Source: an uncultured Blautia sp. (GTDB lineage: Bacteria > Bacillota > Clostridia > Lachnospirales > Lachnospiraceae). From it: a DNA stretch of 20,619 bases. Every line of letters begins with the position of its first letter. Position 1 is the first letter of the stretch. The notes under the pieces were generated by a model. The model had not been told where the DNA came from. It worked only from the letters and a program-made list of their open reading frames with translations, and ran no database searches. The stretch lies in NCBI GenBank assembly GCA_900551075.1, contig URVB01000058.1, forward strand, positions 1-20,619, written 5' to 3'. Positions 13,692 through 20,619 of this stretch are shown here, piece by piece. A program made the position numbers and the translations under genes.

Positions 13692-15499
13692 GAAGTTATC
13701 TTAGCCTTATTCCGATCTCCGCAAAGGTCCGCAGGCGGCAGAACCGTATGACGCTTCTATGTATTATCTTTGCTGTGTTTATGGTTACGGCTGTATTCAG
13801 TATGGCAGAGATGGGAGCCAGAATGGAGCAGGCAAGGCTGTTAGAGAAACATGGAAGCCTGTCATTTCAGGAGTTGTTCAGCAGTGAGATGGGGCAATCA
13901 CTGATCCTGATAGCGGGAGTGTTGTTCTTTTTGATTTTGATTGCCGGCGTATTAATGATTTCGAGCAGCATGAACAGCATTGTCGCTCAAAGAACAAAGT
14001 TCTTTGGAATGATGCGCTGCATCGGAATGAGCAGACAACAAATTATTTGTTTTGTGAGACTGGAAGCTTTGAATTGGTGTAAAACAGCGGTTCCCATTGG
14101 CTTAGGACTTGGAATTGTAACTACCTGGGGACTGTGTGCAGCCTTGAGGTTTCTTGTGGGTGAAGAGTTTTCCGGGATTCCTCTTTTCAGGGTCAGCATC
14201 ATTGGGATTGTCAGCGGCATTATCGTTGGTGTTGTGACAGTATTATTTGCGGCGGGTTCTCCATCTAAACGGGCTGCAAAGGTGTCTCCTGTTACGGCGG
14301 TTTCAGGTAATTTAGAAAACGGCAAAAAGGTACGCCATTCCGTTAACACCCGGCTTTCAAAAATTGAGACTGCGCTGGGGATTCACCATGCTGCATCCGT
14401 GAAGAAAAATCTGATCCTGATGACGGGCTCCTTTGCCCTCAGCATTATCCTGTTTTTAAGCTTTTCTGTTCTGATCGAGTTTGTCAACTATTTGATGCCC
14501 CAATCTGCCGCTGCTGCTGATATAAGTATTTCAGGCAGTGATGGTATAAATTCTATCAATAACAATCTGGCGGACACGATCAGCAGCATGGAAGGCGTAA
14601 AACAAGTCTATGGCCGCAGGAGCGCCTTTGATATTCCCGCAGGATTAAATGGTGACACGACGCTTTCCGGCACAATTGATATGATTTCTTTTGATGATTT
14701 TGATTTGAACTGTCTGGAAAAAGACGGTTTGCTGCAGCGGGGCAGCAATTTGTCAGATGTTTATGGAAACAGCCATTATGCCCTTGCAACATGGGATCGA
14801 AACTGTTCCTGGAAAATTGGAGATAAAATTCTGGTCGGGGATGAAGAGCTTGAAATTGCCGGATTGTTAAAACATGATTTATTTAGCGGTGACGGTCTTA
14901 CGGGTGGAAAGATGACCCTCATAACCTCCGGGGAAACCTTCTCCCGTTTGACGGGTGAAACCGACTATTCACTTCTCATGGTACAGATGAAGCGTGATGC
15001 AACGGATGGAGATGTCCGGGCAATTTCTGACACAGTAGGAAGTGATTACAGTTTCAGCGATAAGCGCGATGAGCAGACGGGCGGAACATATCTGGCATTT
15101 GTTGCCTGTGTCTACGGCTTTTTGGCAATTATCACATTAGTTACGGTGCTGAACATTGTCAACAGCATTTCCATGAGCGTATCGGCAAGGATAAAGCAAT
15201 ATGGGGCAATGCGTGCGGTGGGAATGGATGACCGCCAGATTTCAAAGATGATTACTGCAGAAGCATTTACCTATGCTTCTTGGGGATGTGTAGTCGGGTG
15301 CGGGGTTGGATTGCCTTTTAGCAAACTGCTGTACGATTTTCTCATTACGGGGCATTTCAGTTATGCAGTGTGGAATTTTCCGGTATCTTTGGTGGCAATC
15401 ATCATTTTGTTTGTTGTGTTTGCAGCAGTTTTGGCAGTACATGCTCCAACAAAAAGGATACGTAATATGGAAATCACAGAAACGATAAACGATTTGTAA
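13688..15499 (+). CDS. FtsX-domain ABC permease (Bce-like, 8-TM reading)
   Basis: The 603-residue permease begins with a basic lead and a span at about 23-42, a loop of about 30 residues, and a first FtsX domain with three spans (about 72-205) carrying the ..FGMMRCIGMSRQQI.. coupling segment. A fifth span (about 237-262) leads into an extracellular domain of about 190 residues (about 265-460). A second FtsX domain with three spans follows (about 470-590; KQYGAMRAVGMDDRQISKM). BceB proteins usually have ten spans with a similar large domain; I count eight here, so it is related but not typical. The extracellular domain is the probable site for contact with a peptide or lipid-bound peptide. The gene is intact and followed by a strong terminator. 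Confidence 0.88.
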   Translation: MRSYLSLIPISAKVRRRQNRMTLLCIIFAVFMVTAVFSMAEMGARMEQARLLEKHGSLSFQELFSSEMGQSLILIAGVLFFLILIAGVLMISSSMNSIVAQRTKFFGMMRCIGMSRQQIICFVRLEALNWCKTAVPIGLGLGIVTTWGLCAALRFLVGEEFSGIPLFRVSIIGIVSGIIVGVVTVLFAAGSPSKRAAKVSPVTAVSGNLENGKKVRHSVNTRLSKIETALGIHHAASVKKNLILMTGSFALSIILFLSFSVLIEFVNYLMPQSAAAADISISGSDGINSINNNLADTISSMEGVKQVYGRRSAFDIPAGLNGDTTLSGTIDMISFDDFDLNCLEKDGLLQRGSNLSDVYGNSHYALATWDRNCSWKIGDKILVGDEELEIAGLLKHDLFSGDGLTGGKMTLITSGETFSRLTGETDYSLLMVQMKRDATDGDVRAISDTVGSDYSFSDKRDEQTGGTYLAFVACVYGFLAIITLVTVLNIVNSISMSVSARIKQYGAMRAVGMDDRQISKMITAEAFTYASWGCVVGCGVGLPFSKLLYDFLITGHFSYAVWNFPVSLVAIIILFVVFAAVLAVHAPTKRIRNMEITETINDL

Positions 15500-15554
15500 G
15501 GGAGCGCCGGAGATCAGTAATGCTTTTGAGCGATTAGAGTTTTTCCGGTTACAC

Positions 15555-15590
15555 AGTGTCTGAGAGTATATACTTTCAGGCACTTTTTTT
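15555..15590 (+). terminator. Rho-independent terminator of the ABC operon
   Basis: AGTGTCTGA at 15555-15563 pairs with TCAGGCACT at 15576-15584 (one G-U pair), the loop itself contains the self-complementary AGTATATACT, and the second arm runs into seven T residues (15584-15590). It lies 56 bases after the permease stop codon. Confidence 0.85.
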
Positions 15591-15612
15591 GTTTCTTCTG
15601 CTTCTTTTCTAA

Positions 15613-15753
15613 GAAGCACAGAATGGGAAGTCCGGAGGCACAGACCTTCCGGTGGACGCTGTAACCGACAACCTGCGGCGGGGGACGGGGTATGCGGCGG
15701 AGCATGGGGAACAGTTTATTGCGCAGGTGACACCGGTTTCGAACAGATGCTAA
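15613..15753 (+). other. Open GC-rich segment, possible gene remnant
   Basis: Between the terminator and the AT-rich agr segment lies a GC-rich stretch with an open frame of 46 codons and no start or ribosome site. It reads coding-like (DLPVDAVTDNLRRGTGYAAE, then HGEQFIAQVTPV) up to a TAA at 15751-15753. I do not recognise the family. Together with the abrupt change to AT-rich sequence after 15760 it suggests a fragment left by an insertion or deletion. The rest of 15754-15962 contains no gene besides agrD leader sequence. Confidence 0.35.
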
Positions 15754-15878
15754 TTTTGCTGAGAAATAGGTATAATTATGTCAGTGTATGGAAAAGCTTG
15801 GTGATCAGGAATATAATATAAATATTAAGCCCCATTCATTTAGTTTCCTTCATGTGATTCGGAGTATACGGAGTCCTC

Positions 15879-15890
15879 TATAAGCTTATA
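15879..15890. repeat. 12-bp palindrome upstream of agrD
   Basis: TATAAGCTTATA is perfectly palindromic and lies 72 bases before the agrD start, close to an AT-rich region with TATAAG at 15920-15925 that could serve as a -10 box. No clear paired LytTR-type direct repeat was found next to it. Confidence 0.4.
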
Positions 15891-15962
15891 AAGAAAAAAT
15901 AAGATCAGGCTAACATTTTTATAAGATTTTGCGTCTGCAAAAGTGAAAGGAATGGATTACAT

Positions 15963-16130
15963 ATGAAATTAAAAAACAAGATTAATAAAGAGCAAATAGT
16001 AGTTGGTTTGAGTAAAAAATTGGTCGAAATCTCGATTAAAATTGCCACGATTGACGCTAATACTGCATGTCCATATATTACTTACCAACCGCAAAAACCA
16101 GATAAAGTAAAGCAACTGCGTAAATTTTAA
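15963..16130 (+). CDS. AgrD-like cyclic autoinducer peptide precursor
   Basis: The 55-residue protein has the three parts of an AgrD precursor. First is an amphipathic basic leader (about 1-30; KKLVEISIKIAT). Next is a short core with a single cysteine, ANTACPYITYQP. Last is a charged tail, QKPDKVKQLRKF. By analogy with staphylococcal AgrD (Cys, four residues, then a DEPxVP tail), Cys36 would close a thiolactone ring with about Thr40 (ring CPYIT), possibly Tyr41. The protein would be cut by AgrB and exported as a cyclic signal. GAAAGG lies 12 bases upstream, a long spacing. The stop codon overlaps the agrB start by one base (TAATG), so the two are coupled. It is short enough to be missed by routine gene calling. 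Confidence 0.85.
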   Translation: MKLKNKINKEQIVVGLSKKLVEISIKIATIDANTACPYITYQPQKPDKVKQLRKF

Positions 16131-16699
16131 TGAAAAAATTGTTGGATCAAGTATTAAATGAAAAGGAGATTCTTGAGAACAGGGACATAATACAGTATGC
16201 GATGATACAATTAAGAGATTACATAGTGGGAATTTTAGTTACAGTATTAGTCGGTTATAAAATGAAACTTGTTTTTCAAAGTGTGCTTTTTCTTATTTTG
16301 TTTATTCCGCTGAGAATGTATGCAGGCGGTTATCACGCAAGTTCCAGATTCCGCTGTGGAATGATGTCTGTTATTTTGTTACTGTTATCCTTTACATGTA
16401 TAAAATATGAGATTTTGCCGGGATTTTTAGGCATATGGATGGGTGGGGCAGAAGGAGGACTATTATATTTTCTAATACCTGAAGATGGAATATATTCTTT
16501 AGACGCCGAAGAAAAAATGGTGTATAGAAAAAGAGGAAGAAAAATTATATTATTAGAAATGTTGGCCCTTTTCAGCTTTTATCTTATTGATTGTCAGACT
16601 TTAACACTTACGACTACTGTTGTCTTTTCGCTGGTATTGTTATTAATTGTATTGCAGAAGATAAGAAAGAGATGGCTTGCTGCCGCAAAAGCCCTGTAG
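16130..16699 (+). CDS. AgrB-like accessory gene regulator protease
   Basis: The 189-residue integral membrane protein has the AgrB family features: a catalytic His69 and Cys76 seven residues apart in RMYAGGYHASSRFRCG, the same spacing as in staphylococcal AgrB, and about six hydrophobic spans (for instance about 31-60, 78-95, 148-175). AgrB removes the C-terminal tail of AgrD and joins the core into a ring. The start ATG shares one base with the agrD stop. The order agrD-agrB is the reverse of the staphylococcal agrBD order. No receptor kinase or regulator follows it; the AgrC/AgrA-like pair lies at 845-2832. Confidence 0.9.
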   Translation: MKKLLDQVLNEKEILENRDIIQYAMIQLRDYIVGILVTVLVGYKMKLVFQSVLFLILFIPLRMYAGGYHASSRFRCGMMSVILLLLSFTCIKYEILPGFLGIWMGGAEGGLLYFLIPEDGIYSLDAEEKMVYRKRGRKIILLEMLALFSFYLIDCQTLTLTTTVVFSLVLLLIVLQKIRKRWLAAAKAL

Positions 16700-16927
16700 G
16701 AGCTGCTGATGCCATAGCCGGGAGCTTCCGGGATTATCTGATGTGCCGGATAGTCGGGACGCAGATGAAATGGTAACAGATGTTATCCTGACAGAGGGAG
16801 AGCCTGCGGCTATAGGAAAGTACTTCATATAGTTTTTTGTTCAAATGGGATTCCCATAATATAAAAAATAGGATAAAATAGTCCCGGTAAATATATTTAA
16901 CGTTTTAAAGGGATTCAGGAGGACTGG
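16700..16927. other. Junction between agr island and chromosomal block
   Basis: The sequence after agrB is GC-richer and contains an open but startless frame to a TAG near 16831 (ELPGLSDVPDSRDADEMV, then TEGEPAAIGKYFI), which looks like the tail of an unrecognised gene. It is followed by AT-rich promoter-like DNA with AATGGGATTCCCAT (16843-16856), an almost perfect palindrome, before the DUF3786 gene. Confidence 0.35.
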
Positions 16928-17617
16928 ATGCGCGAATCTTATATTACAAAAAGAGAGGGGAAGCCGGCAGACAATTACGAACTGACCTGTGAAAAATGGC
17001 GGAAGCTGTTTCTGGAAATGAATCATGAGGAGCTGGTGAAGCGTTTTCAACTGAAAAGTGATGAAAATGCGGTTTATATTGTTTATTATGGACAGGAATA
17101 CCGGATCGACAGGATAAATGGGATGATTACGCTGACACTGGAGCCGGAACAGAAGCTTTCTTTTAATACGGTAATTTCAATTTATAATCTGTTTTATTAT
17201 GCAAAACCGGACGCAAAGGTACGGGGGGAATTCGTGCCCTTCCGTCAGGTAAAGCGGGCGGCGCCCTTTGATCCGGCATTTCAGCGTACGATTCTCAAGC
17301 CTCTGGCCAGGACGTTTGAGGGACGGGCAGAGCTTATGGTGAAAGCCTGCCTGACCCTCGAAGGGAGTCCGGTGCGGCAGGGAGATGTGGGCTATGTGAT
17401 CCATGCCTTTGCATGTATGCCGTTGACGGTAATTTTCTGGGATGGAGATGAGGAGTTTGATGCCCAGGCGAATATCCTGTTTGATGCAGATATCACGGAT
17501 TTTATCCATGAGGAAACGGTGGTCTGCATTGCTTCAGACCTTGTGCGCCGGCTGGCGGAGGAGGCAGGCATTACAAGGGCAGAACAGCTTATGGGAAATG
17601 ATGTGCTCCGTAAATAA
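16928..17617 (+). CDS. DUF3786 domain-containing protein
   Basis: The 229-residue protein has no signal peptide or membrane span and is probably cytoplasmic. It matches the DUF3786 pattern: an N-terminal helical part (NYELTCEKWRKLFLEMNHEE), a middle with the ISIYNLFYYAKPDAKVRGEF segment, and a C-terminal VIFWDGDEEFDAQANILFD motif ending near IHEETVVCIASDLVRRL. The biochemical function of the family is not known; members are found in anaerobes, often close to corrinoid- or redox-related genes. The start is set by AGGAGG at 16917-16922. It converges with the LysR gene across 122 bases in which no clear terminator is visible. Confidence 0.8.
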   Translation: MRESYITKREGKPADNYELTCEKWRKLFLEMNHEELVKRFQLKSDENAVYIVYYGQEYRIDRINGMITLTLEPEQKLSFNTVISIYNLFYYAKPDAKVRGEFVPFRQVKRAAPFDPAFQRTILKPLARTFEGRAELMVKACLTLEGSPVRQGDVGYVIHAFACMPLTVIFWDGDEEFDAQANILFDADITDFIHEETVVCIASDLVRRLAEEAGITRAEQLMGNDVLRK

Positions 17618-17739
17618 GCGTCAGGGAACCGGAATTGACATCGGAGTAGATTCATTCTTTTAAAACTGAACATAAATTCTTACTTTTTTGTGATCTGTTT
17701 GTCAAGCCCCGTGAAAAACTGATTTGGAAACTGAGCATC

Positions 17740-18648
17740 TTATGCGGAGGGTCGGCTGTGCCGGTAATATTCCTTTATAAATTGAATAAATTGCTTTACG
17801 TGTGGCTTCAAAATCCTGTTTTTGCTGTAAACAATATAAAAGGTACGTATATAGGCGGATTCTTCTAAGGGAAACAGAAGAATCTGCCTTGTTTTTTCCA
17901 GCTCCCTGACAGAACGGGAGGAAAGAATGGAAATTCCCAGACCATTCACAATTGATTTTTTGATACTTTCCAGGTCGTTCATTCTGGCGACCACATTCAG
18001 GTCTTGTGCTGAAATGCCGTGCTGTTCCAGAAACAGATCCATTTCTTTTTTGGTGCCGGACCCGCTTTCCCGGACAATAAACGGTGCATGGAGAAAATCC
18101 TGAAAGGAGGTCTTCTGGTTCTGAAGCTTCAGGTACTCCTGACTGACGGGTGTAGCGAGAACCAGCGAGTCTGTGCAGAAAGGACAGAAACAGCAGGTTT
18201 CATCTTCGATTTTTTGGCCTACCAGGCTCAAATCCACGCTTCCATCCAGTACCTCCTGTATGGCGCCCATACTGTCAGACTGCCAGGCATGGAAATATAC
18301 ATCCGGGGCCTGCCTGCCAAAGGTGCTCAGAAGCTCCGGAAGAAGGTACGAGGAGGGAATGGTGGAGGCAGCAAGGTCAATGATCTTTTTCCTGGCACCT
18401 GTGAATTCCTCTGTCAGATTATTGCGGATGTTGAGCATCCGGATAGCACAGTCATAAAGCTGGTAGCCCCGTGGGGTGATGGTGAGCTTTTTGGTTGTGC
18501 GAATGATCAATTTGGAATTCAGTTCTGTTTCCAGAGAGCGGATATGCGCGCTTATAGTAGGCTGTGTCAGATAAAGATGCCGTGCAGCCTCTGAAAAGCT
18601 GTTATACTCCACGACTGCCACAAAGGCTTCTAATTGTTTAAATTCCAT
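17740..18648 (-). CDS. LysR-family regulator of a selenium-related locus
   Basis: The 302-residue protein has an N-terminal winged helix-turn-helix (residues 1-60; FVAVVEYNSFSEAARHLYLT, then QPTISAHIRSLE) and a periplasmic-binding-protein-like effector domain (about 88-295). It lies 26 bases after the class-V aminotransferase gene on the same strand with AGAGGAAAA as ribosome site, so the two form an operon. LysR proteins in this position beside YedE-type transporters are associated with selenium metabolism in Clostridia; a direct selenium or sulfur ligand is not demonstrated by the sequence. It probably acts on the divergent region at about 19860-19990. Confidence 0.85.
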   Translation of the reverse strand: MEFKQLEAFVAVVEYNSFSEAARHLYLTQPTISAHIRSLETELNSKLIIRTTKKLTITPRGYQLYDCAIRMLNIRNNLTEEFTGARKKIIDLAASTIPSSYLLPELLSTFGRQAPDVYFHAWQSDSMGAIQEVLDGSVDLSLVGQKIEDETCCFCPFCTDSLVLATPVSQEYLKLQNQKTSFQDFLHAPFIVRESGSGTKKEMDLFLEQHGISAQDLNVVARMNDLESIKKSIVNGLGISILSSRSVRELEKTRQILLFPLEESAYIRTFYIVYSKNRILKPHVKQFIQFIKEYYRHSRPSA

Positions 18649-18674
18649 AAGTATTTTCCTCTGATGTAATCAGG

Positions 18675-19841
18675 TCAGCACAGCCCTGTGATGTGGTTCA
18701 GGGCCTGCAGTGCCGTATCCAGTTCCTCTTTTGTGTTTTCCGGGCCAAAGGAAAAACGAATGGTGCCCGAGGGATACGTGCCAAGTGACTTGTGAGCATT
18801 GGGCGCGCAGTGAAGACCGACTCTTGTCATGATACCATACCGGCTGTCCAGCTCATAAGCCACCTGAGCCATATCCATGTGAAGCGTCTGCAGGGAGACG
18901 ACTGCACAGCGTTCCTGTGTATCCGGTTTGCCGATGAGCCGGATATGCTTTTGCTCAGGGTCCAGATTCCGGAGCCCTTCCAGAAAATACTGTGTCAGCG
19001 TCATTTCATGCCGGAAGATTTCTTCCATGGTACGGTCCTGTAGATACTTAAGAGCAGCATGAAGCCCGAGAATTCCCGGAAGGTTGGGTGTACCCGGCTC
19101 GAAACGGTCCGGCAGGAAATCCGGAATCTCCTCTGTGTGAGAAATGCTTCCGGTTCCTCCGCTTAACAGAGGGGTGATCTGTCCTGCAAGGCCGTCCTTT
19201 ACCAGAAAGCCGCCGATTCCCTGGGGTCCCCGAAGACCCTTGTGTCCGGTAAAGGCAAGAGCATCGATGTGCATGTCCTCCATATCAATAGGAAGAATTC
19301 CTGCCGTCTGCGCGGAGTCCAGGATAAAGAGAAGACCGTGCCTGTGGCAGAAGGCACCGATTTCTTTGGCGGGCATGACAGTACCGCAGACATTGGATGC
19401 ATGGAGGCAGACGAGGACTCTGGTCTGCGGAAGCAGTAATTTTTCGGCTTCAGAGAGACGAAGACTTCCATCGGAAGTACAGGGAATCCGGTCAAAGGTT
19501 ACTCCGGAGTTCTGTAATTGTACCAGCGGGCGCATGACTGCGTTGTGTTCCATAGCAGATACCAGCACGTGATCCCCGGGCTTTAGCAGCCCTTTCAGCA
19601 GTATATTCAGGCTGGCGGTGACATTTCCGGTAAATATTACGTTTTTGCAGTTTGGAAAGTGAAACAGGCGGCAGAGCTGTTCTCTTGTTTCGTAGACCTT
19701 CTCCTCTACAGAATAGGCAGTGTCGTAGCACCCGCGGTTGATATTTACTGCGAGACCGGACAGATAGCGGTAGACAGCATCTGCCACGAAGGGGGCTTTT
19801 GGAAAAGATGTGCTTGCCTGATCCAGATAGATATTTTTCAT
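18675..19841 (-). CDS. Class-V aminotransferase (cysteine desulfurase-like)
   Basis: The 388-residue PLP enzyme starts IYLDQASTSFPKAP, a typical NifS/CsdB beginning. The PLP-binding Lys201 is in FTGHKGLRGPQG, the Asp175 that holds the cofactor ring nitrogen is in ILDSAQTAG, and a probable catalytic Cys345 is in VGLHCAPNAHKS. Enzymes of this kind remove sulfur or selenium from cysteine or selenocysteine as enzyme-bound persulfide or selenide. Beside a YedE transporter and a LysR regulator, a role in selenium delivery is likely but not proven. GGAGCC precedes the ATG. It is the first gene of the minus-strand pair with LysR, and it is divergent from yedE. Confidence 0.87.
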   Translation of the reverse strand: MKNIYLDQASTSFPKAPFVADAVYRYLSGLAVNINRGCYDTAYSVEEKVYETREQLCRLFHFPNCKNVIFTGNVTASLNILLKGLLKPGDHVLVSAMEHNAVMRPLVQLQNSGVTFDRIPCTSDGSLRLSEAEKLLLPQTRVLVCLHASNVCGTVMPAKEIGAFCHRHGLLFILDSAQTAGILPIDMEDMHIDALAFTGHKGLRGPQGIGGFLVKDGLAGQITPLLSGGTGSISHTEEIPDFLPDRFEPGTPNLPGILGLHAALKYLQDRTMEEIFRHEMTLTQYFLEGLRNLDPEQKHIRLIGKPDTQERCAVVSLQTLHMDMAQVAYELDSRYGIMTRVGLHCAPNAHKSLGTYPSGTIRFSFGPENTKEELDTALQALNHITGLC

Positions 19842-19897
19842 TTGCGAGGCTCCTATACGTGAAATTCATATTTCTATCCTATCACAACTTATTAATT

Positions 19898-19931
19898 TTT
19901 TCTATAAATAACATAAAATATTTTCTATAAT
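19898..19931. promoter_or_regulatory. Repeats in the divergent yedE/aminotransferase promoter region
   Basis: TTTTCTATAA occurs twice as a direct repeat (19898-19907 and 19921-19930), with the palindrome AAAATATTTT (19915-19924) between and overlapping them. TATAAT at 19926-19931 could be the -10 box of yedE. The arrangement suits binding by the LysR protein encoded nearby, but this is inferred. Confidence 0.45.
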
Positions 19932-19999
19932 TTATTGGCGGATGTTTGTGCCGGATGGTATCATTTTCAGTAGAAACATAGAGAAAGGAAAGTAAACAA

Positions 20000-20619
20000 A
20001 TGAAGAATGAAAAAACCACAATTATGGCTGCAGGCGTAGTGATCGGCCTGATTGCCGCGGCACTTGTTTTTTTCGGGAACCCTGCTAATATGGGCTTCTG
20101 TATCGCATGTTTTCTTCGGGATACCTCAGGTGCGCTGGGACTGCATTCCGCAGCGGCCGTACAGTATATCCGCCCGGAAATCATCGGTCTGGTACTGGGT
20201 TCCTGCGTTTTGGCACTGATCAATAAGGAGTTTAAGCCCAGAGGAGGCTCCGCACCTGTGACGAGATTTATTCTTGGTGTATTTGTTATGATCGGATGCC
20301 TGATGTTTCTTGGATGTCCGTTCCGCATGATCCTTCGTCTGGCAGGCGGAGACCTGAATGCGGTCTTTGGATTTGTCGGATTCGCCCTGGGTATTCTGGC
20401 AGGTGTCTTTTTCCTGAAGAAGGGATATACCCTGAAACGTTCCTACAAAATGCCGGCATTGGAAGGAGAGCTCTATCCGGCGCTGCAGATCGTATTTCTG
20501 GTACTTTTGGTGCTGGCACCGGCTTTTATTCATTTTACGGAGCCGGATGGAGGCCCGGGTGCCAAGCATGCGGCAATCGTCATTTCTCTTGCCGCAGGAC
20601 TGATCGTCGGCGCTCTGGC
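20000..20619 (+). CDS. YedE-family putative selenium transporter (partial)
   Basis: The gene begins at ATG 20000 behind GAAAGGAAAG and runs off the window after 206 codons. The protein is very hydrophobic. It shows the YeeE/YedE-type Cys motif near the start (NMGFCIACFLRDTSGALGLH) and a second conserved stretch, MFLGCPFRMILRLAGGD. Members of this group are membrane channels for small sulfur or selenium compounds, and YedE is usually linked with selenium genes. The divergent aminotransferase and LysR genes support that assignment. The 3' end and any following yedF or selD are outside the window. Confidence 0.87.
   Translation, partial: MKNEKTTIMAAGVVIGLIAAALVFFGNPANMGFCIACFLRDTSGALGLHSAAAVQYIRPEIIGLVLGSCVLALINKEFKPRGGSAPVTRFILGVFVMIGCLMFLGCPFRMILRLAGGDLNAVFGFVGFALGILAGVFFLKKGYTLKRSYKMPALEGELYPALQIVFLVLLVLAPAFIHFTEPDGGPGAKHAAIVISLAAGLIVGAL

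Noticed and set aside
18019..18594. A 191-codon plus-strand frame opposite the LysR gene
   Set aside because: The LysR reading has clear motifs and a ribosome site; this frame is its shadow.

Overview
The window reads as chromosome of a low-GC Gram-positive anaerobe of the Clostridia, most likely a Lachnospiraceae-type gut bacterium. This rests on protein families and gene style (AGGAGG ribosome sites, agr-type peptide signalling, a class B sortase, Bce-like ABC module, DUF3786, and a YedE/class-V aminotransferase/LysR selenium locus), not on an rRNA or marker gene. No rRNA, tRNA, CRISPR array or intact transposase was seen.

Layout. (a) 1-3240 is visibly AT-rich: an XRE repressor (minus strand) diverges from an overlapping LytTR response regulator/GHKL kinase pair of AgrA/AgrC type, followed by a small membrane protein. 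(b) 3241-8310 is a more GC-rich mosaic of damaged genes: a winged-helix regulator with a stop and a frameshift, a DUF1648 protein, an intact ABC ATPase, an ABC permease with a frameshift near its start, two truncated regulators joined tail to tail, and a class B sortase with two in-frame stops but all catalytic residues. (c) 8562-15590 is a largely intact envelope block: a YdcF/DUF218 membrane protein, a trans-polyprenyl diphosphate synthase, the remnant of a secreted peptide, an OmpR-type regulator, an intramembrane-sensing kinase, and a MacB/BceA-like ATPase with an FtsX-type permease, closed by a strong terminator. (d) 15963-16699 is AT-rich again and encodes a 55-residue AgrD-like pheromone precursor and its AgrB processing protease. 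(e) From 16928 to the end the sequence looks like ordinary chromosome: a DUF3786 protein, then a selenium-related locus (aminotransferase and LysR on minus, YedE transporter on plus, running off the window).

How the genes may work together. The two AT-rich ends, agrCA-like at 845-2832 and agrDB-like at 15963-16699, could be the two halves of one quorum-sensing system separated by about 13 kb. In the middle block an almost identical regulatory element, with an ACA-N4-TGTA inverted repeat, three half-sites phased at 11 bp and a -10 at the same distance, stands before both the ABC transporter operon and the polyprenyl synthase gene. This suggests that the OmpR-type regulator controls a prenyl-chain enzyme together with a Bce-like transporter, a plausible envelope-defence unit acting around lipid carriers. 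These links are inference from layout and motifs. The sequence signals themselves (repeats, stops, frameshifts, catalytic motifs) are directly visible.
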